Below are positions 1-5,128 of a stretch of DNA of 5,128 bases, piece after piece. Every line of letters begins with the position of its first letter. Positions within the stretch are counted from its first letter, which is position 1. The stretch covers positions 1-5,128 of the forward strand of contig CANJYC010000166.1 of the NCBI GenBank assembly GCA_947478985.1, in the 5' to 3' direction. The notes under the pieces are model-generated. The model was not told the DNA's origin, made no database searches, and was given only the letters and a program-made list of their open reading frames with translations. The position numbers and the translations under genes are program-made. Origin of the DNA: Acidobacteriota bacterium. Lineage in GTDB: Bacteria; Acidobacteriota; Vicinamibacteria; Vicinamibacterales; UBA2999.

Positions 1-573
1 ATGGTCTGGGATTTCATGTACCGCACGCTGGTGGCCCGGATCCTGAACCGCGCGCTGAACGCCAAGTTCCAGGACGCCGTGCGGGACTACGTCCGCTCCG
101 TGTGTCCCGCGCTGCCCGCTGATGCCGACATCAGGCTGCACGCCTCGGATGGGCGAATCATGCTGCGGCACCGGGGCTACAACCTGTTGCCGCATCGTGA
201 CCCCAGGTGGGGATTCATGACGGTGCTGATTTATCTGGCGCGCGAGGGCGACGTGGAGGCGTACGGCACGCGCCTGTACCGGGTGCGCGACGACGCGGGA
301 GCGCCGGATAGTCGCGTGTACTACATCGATCCCGAGCGGTGCGACCTGGTGAAGACCGTCCCGTTTCGCGCCAACTCGATGTTGGTCTTCCTGAACTCGA
401 CCGGCGCCCACGCCGCATCGATTCCCGAAGACGCGCCGGCGGATGTGGAGCGTTACTTCTACCAGTTCCGGCTGGGTCCCTCACCCGCGGTGCTCAGGCA
501 GATGCTGAGCCTGATGACGCCCGAGCAAGCCACCCTGTGGGCAGGAGCGAAGGCAGACCGGGCGGGTGGCTAG
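1..573 (+). CDS. 2OG-Fe(II) oxygenase-like protein, probably 5'-truncated by the window edge
   Basis: The reading frame is open from base 1 and ends at TAG 571-573, giving 190 visible residues. The visible part fits the double-stranded beta-helix core of 2-oxoglutarate/Fe(II)-dependent oxygenases (prolyl-hydroxylase-like). There is an HxD pair (H65, D67 in LLPHRDPRWG), a hydrophobic strand (VLIYLA), a YGTRLYR segment, a strand rich in large hydrophobics (SMLVFLNS), a distal His in GAHAA (H137), and R151 14 residues later, suited to binding the 2OG carboxylate. Iron ligands H65/D67/H137 are thus all present, so the enzyme should be active. Such enzymes hydroxylate or otherwise oxidise a protein, sugar or small molecule; the substrate cannot be told here. 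The ATG at base 1 is probably an internal Met, because relatives usually carry some 50 or more further N-terminal residues. The 3' end overlaps the DUF6625-like gene by 8 bp, suggesting co-translation. The family call is fairly sure; the true start is unknown. Confidence 0.78.
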   Translation: MVWDFMYRTLVARILNRALNAKFQDAVRDYVRSVCPALPADADIRLHASDGRIMLRHRGYNLLPHRDPRWGFMTVLIYLAREGDVEAYGTRLYRVRDDAGAPDSRVYYIDPERCDLVKTVPFRANSMLVFLNSTGAHAASIPEDAPADVERYFYQFRLGPSPAVLRQMLSLMTPEQATLWAGAKADRAGG

Positions 574-1372
574 CATTGTCGTGGTCGCCACGTACTTCGG
601 GCCGCTCCCGTTCTGGATGCCGGCGTTCCTCCTGTCGTGCCGCCACAATCCAGACGTGCAGTGGCGCATCTATGCCGACAGCGTGCCCGCCGGAACGATC
701 CCCGCAAACGTCGCCTTCGTCCCGCTGACCATCGATGAGCTGAGCGACCGCACGACCGGCGCGCTCGGCGTCCGCATCGATCTCCGCCGGTCCCTCAGAA
801 AAGTCTGTGACCTGAAGCCCGCCTACGGCCTGCTGTTTGAAGAGGATCTCAAGCCCTACGACTTCTGGGTGTACTCCGATATCGACGTCGTCTGGGGCCA
901 CATCCGTGGCTTCGTCACCGATGCGGTGCTCTCACGCCACGACATCGTGTCGGGATGCCGGCACAAGCTCGCCGGGCACTTCACCCTCGTTCGCAATGAG
1001 CCCCGGACCAACCGGCTCCTGGAGTGCGTTCCGGATATCGCGGCCGCGCTCGCGCACGAGAAGTACACGCACCTCGACGAGACAGGGTTGACGGCCCAGC
1101 TGCGCGCCATGAAGGCCGCCGGTGCGGCCGAAGCCTGGCCGCGCATTCAGTGGGACAAGGATCTGACGCTCGACGCGAAGTACCAGCGGGCGCTTGGCGA
1201 TACCGACGCCGACCGGCTGTGGTGGCGGGAGGGTCGAACGTTCGCGGCGGATGGCACCGAGACGATGTACCTGCACTTTCACAAGCTGAAGGCGCAGATG
1301 GACACGATGAACTTCACGGCGGGGGATTCCCCGTCATCGTTCGCGATTACCCGCCGCGGCTTCATCGCCTGA
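566..1372 (+). CDS. DUF6625 family glycosyltransferase-like protein
   Basis: This 268-residue protein resembles the DUF6625 family, which looks like a GT-A type glycosyltransferase but whose reaction I do not know to be established. It opens with a beta strand and a motif (IVVVATYFGPLPFWMPAFLL) typical of the family, followed by SCRHNPDVQWRIYAD (24-38). A CDLKPAYG motif lies at 81-88 and WVYSDIDVVWG at 101-111, where D105 and D107 form the DxD expected to hold a metal and a nucleotide-sugar. GHFTLVRN (137-144) and a late YLHFHK segment (235-240, H237/H239) may complete the active site. No signal peptide or membrane helix is seen, so it is likely cytoplasmic. The start is GTG at 566; the first beta strand follows at once and no usable start lies upstream in frame. 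The start sits inside the end of the oxygenase gene, and an AGGAG (543-547) lies rather far upstream, so translational coupling is plausible. The family call is good; the sugar-transfer activity is inference. Confidence 0.8.
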   Translation: MASIVVVATYFGPLPFWMPAFLLSCRHNPDVQWRIYADSVPAGTIPANVAFVPLTIDELSDRTTGALGVRIDLRRSLRKVCDLKPAYGLLFEEDLKPYDFWVYSDIDVVWGHIRGFVTDAVLSRHDIVSGCRHKLAGHFTLVRNEPRTNRLLECVPDIAAALAHEKYTHLDETGLTAQLRAMKAAGAAEAWPRIQWDKDLTLDAKYQRALGDTDADRLWWREGRTFAADGTETMYLHFHKLKAQMDTMNFTAGDSPSSFAITRRGFIA

Positions 1373-1410
1373 AACCCCTCGTCGTGCGCCCTGCGCTGCA
1401 GGCATAGGCC

Positions 1411-1422
1411 CCCGGGCCCGGG
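1411..1422. repeat. Perfect 12-bp GC palindrome CCCGGGCCCGGG
   Basis: The sequence CCCGGGCCCGGG is identical to its reverse complement. With its flanks (AGG at 1406-1408 and TCT at 1423-1425) it could fold into a short bulged hairpin with a 6-nt loop. It lies 21 bp before the GTG start of the outer-membrane channel gene, just upstream of a possible -10 element, so an operator role is conceivable. No T-run follows, so it is not a standard intrinsic terminator. Chance occurrence in GC-rich DNA is a real alternative. Confidence 0.35.
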
Positions 1423-1429
1423 TCTGAAG

Positions 1430-1435
1430 TACGAT
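1430..1435 (+). promoter_or_regulatory. Possible -10 element (TACGAT) of the efflux operon
   Basis: TACGAT matches the TAnnnT core of a sigma-70-type -10 box. It ends 8 bp before the GTG at 1444, so initiation would fall at about 1442-1444 and the transcript would have almost no leader, consistent with the lack of a Shine-Dalgarno sequence there. No TTGACA-like -35 box is visible at the usual distance, where the sequence is G/C only. This is a weak call based on position and one hexamer. Confidence 0.25.
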
Positions 1436-1443
1436 CGTCCACT

Positions 1444-2859
1444 GTGACTGTCACCCTCGCACGTCGAACATGCGCGGCGCTTCTGTGGTGCCTGGCGCTG
1501 GCCGGCCCCGCTGCGGCGCAGGCGCCGTCCGGGTTCTCGCTTCCTCCCAACAGCCCGTTCCTGGGTGGAGTCCCCGAGGGGACGCGGACGGCCGACACCG
1601 TTGAGCTGTCGCTCATCGATGCCATCAAGCGTGCCCTCGATCACAACCTCGGCGTGCTGATGTCCGAGATCGGGGTTGACCGCGCCAGCGGCGCGCGCCG
1701 GATCGCGCTCAGCGAGTTGCTGCCGAACGTCAACGCGGGCATCGCTGAAGCGCGCCAGGTGAGGAACCTCGAGGCCTTCGGGTTTCCGCTGCACGACCTG
1801 CCGGTGATTGTCGGGCCGTTCAACACCTTTGACGCGCGGCTCTTCGTGAGCCAGTCGCTCTTCGACCTCCACGCGCTCGACGAGACGCGCGCCGAATCGC
1901 ACAGCGTGGCAGCGGCGAGGCTCAGCAAGCGCAGCGCGCGGGATCTGGTCGCACTGGTGACCGCGAATCTCTACCTGCAGGCGCTGGCCGCGTCGGCGCG
2001 CGCCGACTCGGTGCGTGCGCAGCTGGGCACGGCCGAAGCGCTCCATCTGCAGGCGATCGATCTGAAGCAGGGAGGTGTCATCGCGGGCATCGACGTGCTC
2101 AGGGCCGAGGTGAGTCTCAGCACGGAACGGCAGCGTGCCACTGCCGCCCAGAACCAGTTCCAGAAGGCCAAGCTGCAGCTGGCGCGCGTCGTCGGCCTGC
2201 CGATCGGTCAGGCGTTCACCCTGGTGAACGCCCTGCCGGACATCCCGGTGCCGGAACTGACGCTCGATCAGGCGCTCGAGCGTGCCTACCAGAACCGGCC
2301 GGACTATCTCGCCGCGCTCGAGCGTGTGCGTGCCGCCGAAGCGCATCGGCAGGCGGTCGCCCGCGAGGCGGTGCCGTCTGTTCACGTCACTGCGGACTAC
2401 GGCGCCATTGGCCTCACCGCCGGCACTGCGCGGTCGACGTTCACCGTCACCGGCGCGGTGCAGGTGCCGATCTTTCAGGGCGGGAAGACCCAGGGCCGGC
2501 TGATGGAAGCCGACGCGGACTTGCGCGCCCGGAAGGCTGAAGTCGAGGACAAGCGCGCCGACATCGATTACGACGTCCGCAGCGCCCAGCTCGACATGCA
2601 GGCCCTCGGCGAGCAGTTGCAGGTGGCGACGCGCGGGCGCGCGCTGGCGAGCGAGCAGCTCACGCAGTCGCGCGACCGCTTTGCTTCGGGCGTGGCAGGC
2701 AGCATCGAAGTGGTCCAGGCACAGGAAGCGGTGGCGCTCGCAAGCGAGCAGTACATCGATGCGCTCTACGGCTACACCCTCGCGAAGGGCATGTTCGCGC
2801 AATCGGTCGGTCCCGGCGAGGACGCGCTGGCGACATTTCTAGCAGGCGGTACTCGATGA
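1444..2859 (+). CDS. TolC family outer membrane efflux protein
   Basis: This 471-residue protein is the outer-membrane channel of the pump, which as a trimer would form the beta-barrel and periplasmic alpha-tunnel for export. Residues 1-26 form a Sec signal peptide: basic ARR, a hydrophobic stretch, then AGPAAAQA with likely cleavage near 25-27. No Cys follows the cleavage site, so it is not a lipoprotein like OprM. Two outer membrane efflux (OEP) repeats follow, at about 53-250 and 271-455. Each begins with a similar helix (LSLIDAIKRALDHNLG; LTLDQALERAYQNRPDY), and the second contains the hallmark VPIFQGGKTQGR (341-352) and a GVAGSIEVVQAQEA helix (416-429). The length is normal for the family. 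The GTG at 1444 is chosen because it gives the complete signal peptide and an in-frame stop lies at 1405-1407; no Shine-Dalgarno is seen. A PFLGGVP stretch and the wording around LLPNVNAG recall acidobacterial members, from memory. The gene overlaps the adaptor gene by ATGA. Confidence 0.93.
   Translation: MTVTLARRTCAALLWCLALAGPAAAQAPSGFSLPPNSPFLGGVPEGTRTADTVELSLIDAIKRALDHNLGVLMSEIGVDRASGARRIALSELLPNVNAGIAEARQVRNLEAFGFPLHDLPVIVGPFNTFDARLFVSQSLFDLHALDETRAESHSVAAARLSKRSARDLVALVTANLYLQALAASARADSVRAQLGTAEALHLQAIDLKQGGVIAGIDVLRAEVSLSTERQRATAAQNQFQKAKLQLARVVGLPIGQAFTLVNALPDIPVPELTLDQALERAYQNRPDYLAALERVRAAEAHRQAVAREAVPSVHVTADYGAIGLTAGTARSTFTVTGAVQVPIFQGGKTQGRLMEADADLRARKAEVEDKRADIDYDVRSAQLDMQALGEQLQVATRGRALASEQLTQSRDRFASGVAGSIEVVQAQEAVALASEQYIDALYGYTLAKGMFAQSVGPGEDALATFLAGGTR
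2844..2849 (+). promoter_or_regulatory. Ribosome binding site of the adaptor gene
   Basis: AGGCGG lies 6 nt before the ATG at 2856, inside the last codons of the channel gene. The spacing is good and the match to AGGAGG is five of six. It supports the start that overlaps the upstream stop as ATGA, an arrangement favouring translational coupling. Confidence 0.5.
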
Positions 2860-4058
2860 AGGGACAGATACGAATCGCGATCGGCGTGGTCGCCGTCGGC
2901 ATCCTCGCGACCGGTGCGTGGCTGTGGACTACGGCGGGTCGCGAGTCGACCGACGACGCGCAGGTGGACGCACACGTCACGCCCATCGCGGCGAGAGTGG
3001 GTGGGACGGTACGGCAGGTGGCGGTCGTCGACAATCAGCTCGTCGAGGCCGGCGCGGTTCTCGTCGAAATCGATCCGCGTGATTTCGAGGTCGCGCTCGA
3101 GCGGGCGAAGGCCGAGCTGGCCGACGCGGAGGCCGCGGCGCTGGCCGCCGGAGCGTCGGTGCCAATCACCTCAACCACCGTGACGAGCGACGTCTCCACG
3201 GCGCAGGGCGGAGTCGGGCAGGCGCAGGCGAGTACCGAGGAAGCGCAGCGGGGCATCGAGCTCGCGCGGGCACGGCTGGTGACGGCGCAAGCGCGCGTGC
3301 GTGAGGCTGAGGCCAACGCGGTCAAGGCCGCGCGCGACGTGGAGCGATTCAAGGGTCTGCTCGCCAAGGACGAGATCTCCCAACAGCAGTTCGAGGCCGC
3401 GGTGGCGACCGGGGACGCCTCGCGCGCGGCATCCGATTCCGCCAAGTCGCAGGTGGCGGAAGCGGAACTCGGCATTCGCGTGGCCGAGAGCCGGCTGACG
3501 CAGGCCACCATCGGTGAGCAGCAGGCGCAGGCCGGGCTGCGCACGGCTCAGACAGGACCGGAGCAGGTAACGGCCACGCGCGCCCGCGCCGCAGCCGCCC
3601 AGGCACGCGTGCAGCAGATGCGCGCGATGGTCCGGCAGGCGGAACTCAATCTCGAATACACGACGCTGAAGGCGCCCGTGAAGGGCATCGTCAGCCGCAA
3701 GAGCGTGGAAGCGGGACAGGTCGTGCAGCAGGGACAGCCGCTGATGGCGGTCATCGCCCTCGACCGCGTCTGGGCCACGGCCAACTTCAAGGAGACGCAG
3801 CTCGACCGGATGCGTCCGGGCCAGAGCGCGGTCATCACGGTGGACGCGTATGGCGGTCGTGCGTTCAAGGGCAAGGTGGAGAGCCTGGCTGCCGCGACCG
3901 GCGCGCGCTTCAGCCTGCTGCCGGCCGACAACGCCACCGGCAACTTCGTGAAGGTCGTCCAGCGTGTGCCGGTGAAGATCGTGCTCGATAACGGGCAGGA
4001 TCCTGAGCTCCTGCTGCGTCCGGGCATGTCCGTCACCACGACGGTCTACACGAAGTAG
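2856..4058 (+). CDS. emrA: HlyD/EmrA family periplasmic adaptor (membrane fusion protein)
   Basis: This 400-residue protein links an inner-membrane MFS pump to the outer-membrane channel. A single N-terminal membrane helix (about 5-24) anchors it, with the rest in the periplasm. Next come the TDDAQVDAHVTPIAARVGG segment (32-50) and the first half of the lipoyl-like domain (about 38-78). A long Ala/Gln/Glu-rich coiled-coil hairpin follows (about 78-265), its turn near 168-176. At the tip R164, L168 and S175 have the R-x3-L-x6-S spacing of the AcrA tip motif that contacts TolC. The second lipoyl half is LKAPVKGIVSRKSVEAGQVV (271-290), followed by a beta-barrel domain with VWATANFKETQLDRMRPGQ (305-323) and the EmrA-like SLLPADNATGNFVKVVQRVP (353-372). 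Length and order are typical of EmrA-type adaptors for DHA2 transporters. A 4-bp overlap with the channel gene and a 27-bp gap to the transporter gene indicate one operon. The emrA symbol is by homology; the substrate is unknown. Confidence 0.93.
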   Translation: MKGQIRIAIGVVAVGILATGAWLWTTAGRESTDDAQVDAHVTPIAARVGGTVRQVAVVDNQLVEAGAVLVEIDPRDFEVALERAKAELADAEAAALAAGASVPITSTTVTSDVSTAQGGVGQAQASTEEAQRGIELARARLVTAQARVREAEANAVKAARDVERFKGLLAKDEISQQQFEAAVATGDASRAASDSAKSQVAEAELGIRVAESRLTQATIGEQQAQAGLRTAQTGPEQVTATRARAAAAQARVQQMRAMVRQAELNLEYTTLKAPVKGIVSRKSVEAGQVVQQGQPLMAVIALDRVWATANFKETQLDRMRPGQSAVITVDAYGGRAFKGKVESLAAATGARFSLLPADNATGNFVKVVQRVPVKIVLDNGQDPELLLRPGMSVTTTVYTK

Positions 4059-4085
4059 GGCCGGACGACGCCGGTTTCCGCAGGC

Positions 4086-5128
4086 ATGAGTACCCAGCGC
4101 CAGGTCAACCCCTGGATCGTCGCGATCGCGGTGATGTTCGCGACCTTCATGGAGGTGCTCGACACCACCGTCGTCAACGTGTCGCTCCCGCACATCGCAG
4201 GCAGTCTCTCTGCGACGATCGACGAAGCCACCTGGGCCATCACGTCCTACCTGGTCGCCAACGCGATCATCCTGCCGATGACGGGCTGGTTGGCCAGCCG
4301 GTTTGGCCGGAAGAATCTGCTCCTCTGGGCCACGACCGGGTTCACGCTGACGTCTTTTCTTTGCGGCATCGCGCCCAACCTCGAGACGCTGATCCTGTTC
4401 CGCATCCTGCAGGGCGCGACCGGCGGCGCGCTGCAGCCGCTGTCGCAGGCGGTGCTGCTCGAGTCGTTCGCACCCCACGAGCGCGGCAAGGCCATGGCCT
4501 TCTGGGCGCTCGGGATCGTCGTGGCCCCCATCATGGGACCAGTGCTGGGCGGATGGCTGACCGACACCTACAGCTGGCGCTGGGTCTTCTATATCAATCT
4601 GCCAGTGGGCATCGCCTCGATCGTGATGACGAAGCTCTATGTCTTCGATCCGGCGTACATCCGGCAGGAGAACCGCGGCATCGACTACTGGGGCATCGGC
4701 ATGCTGGCTGTCGGTATCGGCGCCCTGCAGATCGTGCTCGACAAGGGGCAGCAGGAGGACTGGTTTCAGTCCCGCTTCATCACCGTGCTGGCGATCCTGT
4801 CAGTCGCGATGCTCATCGCGCTCATCGTCCACGAGCTGACGACGAAAGATCCGGTCATCGACCTACACGTCTTCAAGGAGCGGAGCTACGCCGTGGGCGT
4901 CTTCCTGATGGGCGTGGTTGGCTTCGTCCTCTACGGCAGTATGGTCCTGCTGCCGATCATGCTGCAGACCTTGCTGGGGTATCCGTCCATGCAGGCGGGC
5001 ATCGCGATGGCGCCTCGCGGCATCGGATCGTTTCTGACCATGCCGGTGATCGGTGTGCTGACCGGCCGTGTCGATCCGCGGAAGCTTCTCGCGATCGGCC
5101 TCGTCGTCGGCGGCTCGACGCTGCTGTG
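4086..5128 (+). CDS. emrB: DHA2 family MFS efflux transporter (EmrB-type), 3'-truncated by the window edge
   Basis: The frame is open from ATG 4086 to the last base, giving 347 residues of an expected 500 or so; the missing part is simply outside the window. This is the inner-membrane proton-driven antiporter of the pump. Motif D1 (LDTTVVNVSLPHIAG, 25-39), motif A (GWLASRFGRKNLLL, 67-80), motif B (LILFRILQGATGGALQPLSQ, 102-121) and the antiporter motif C region (ALGIVVAPIMGPVLGGWLTD, 141-160) appear in order, followed by WRWVFYINLPVG (164-175), typical of 14-helix DHA2 members. About ten or eleven membrane helices are visible. D26 in helix 1 is the conserved acidic residue. The start follows the adaptor stop by 27 bp in the same frame, with no other in-frame start in the gap. 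The Shine-Dalgarno sequence is poor (only AGG next to the ATG), so translation may depend on ribosomes finishing the adaptor. The substrate (drug, fatty acid, siderophore or other) cannot be inferred. Confidence 0.93.
   Translation, partial: MSTQRQVNPWIVAIAVMFATFMEVLDTTVVNVSLPHIAGSLSATIDEATWAITSYLVANAIILPMTGWLASRFGRKNLLLWATTGFTLTSFLCGIAPNLETLILFRILQGATGGALQPLSQAVLLESFAPHERGKAMAFWALGIVVAPIMGPVLGGWLTDTYSWRWVFYINLPVGIASIVMTKLYVFDPAYIRQENRGIDYWGIGMLAVGIGALQIVLDKGQQEDWFQSRFITVLAILSVAMLIALIVHELTTKDPVIDLHVFKERSYAVGVFLMGVVGFVLYGSMVLLPIMLQTLLGYPSMQAGIAMAPRGIGSFLTMPVIGVLTGRVDPRKLLAIGLVVGGSTLL

Larger units (their letters stand above)
1373..1443. other. Intergenic gap between the glycan-type genes and the efflux operon
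   Basis: This 71-bp spacer is the only substantial gap in the window and separates two functionally different gene groups. It contains a 12-bp perfect palindrome (1411-1422), an 8-bp palindrome ACGATCGT (1431-1438) and a TACGAT hexamer (1430-1435). An in-frame stop for the downstream gene lies at 1405-1407. There is no T-run that would mark an intrinsic terminator, and no Shine-Dalgarno sequence before the GTG at 1444. It most likely holds the pump operon promoter, although readthrough from the upstream genes cannot be excluded. Confidence 0.5.

Noticed and set aside
494..901. A minus-strand frame of 135 codons across the oxygenase/DUF6625 junction
   Set aside because: It covers two better-supported coding frames and shows no domain; its composition fits an antisense shadow.
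1279..2802. A 507-codon open frame on the minus strand opposite the channel gene
   Set aside because: Its translation is Arg/His/Gly-rich with no recognisable domain, while the + strand frame has a signal peptide and TolC repeats. Long antisense frames are expected in GC-rich genes.
3200..3660. Repetitive-looking GCG/CAG-rich stretch that might be a DNA repeat
   Set aside because: The repetition follows the heptad pattern of Ala, Gln, Glu and Arg codons in the adaptor's coiled coil; no exact repeat unit is present at the DNA level.
4059..4076. Possible terminator hairpin between the adaptor and transporter genes
   Set aside because: The stem is only CCGG pairing with CCGG plus G-T wobbles, and only three T's follow. 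It is too weak for termination and lies inside an evident operon.
3171..4478. A 435-codon open frame on the minus strand across the adaptor and the transporter start
   Set aside because: It spans two clearly recognised genes and their junction, has a low-complexity Arg/His/Asp-rich composition and no family signature; it is a shadow frame.
1..5128. CRISPR arrays, tRNA or rRNA genes, insertion sequences and attachment sites
   Set aside because: Nearly all the window is occupied by five coding frames with short gaps; I saw no regularly spaced repeats, cloverleaf-like stretch, transposase motifs or terminal inverted repeats.

Overview
The window is GC-rich bacterial DNA (by eye about two thirds G+C), densely coded, with all five recognisable genes on the + strand. 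Long spurious open frames on the minus strand are what such base composition produces. The TolC-family protein and its pump partners resemble, from memory, versions common in Acidobacteriota (perhaps Vicinamibacteria-like soil lineages). The TolC-type protein with a signal peptide implies a Gram-negative, double-membrane cell. The phylum is an inference, not something the sequence proves.

Layout. Positions 1-573 hold the C-terminal part of a 2-oxoglutarate/Fe(II) oxygenase-like protein; its 5' end is probably outside the window. It overlaps by 8 bp a GTG-started gene (566-1372) for a DUF6625-type, glycosyltransferase-like protein with a DxD motif. Together they look like part of a surface-glycan or small-molecule modification cluster extending to the left. 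A 71-bp gap (1373-1443) follows, with a 12-bp GC palindrome and a possible -10 element placed so close to the next start that the message could be leaderless.

Positions 1444-5128 encode a tripartite efflux pump in the order outer-membrane channel (TolC family, 1444-2859), periplasmic adaptor (HlyD/EmrA family, 2856-4058, 4-bp ATGA overlap) and inner-membrane 14-helix-type MFS transporter (DHA2/EmrB family, from 4086, cut by the right edge). The MFS protein would use the proton gradient to move a substrate, the adaptor would bridge the periplasm, and the channel would release the substrate outside. The substrate cannot be read from the sequence, and no regulator gene lies within the window.

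I see no mobile element, CRISPR array, tRNA or rRNA, and no clearly new system. The least characterised part is the oxygenase/DUF6625 pair.
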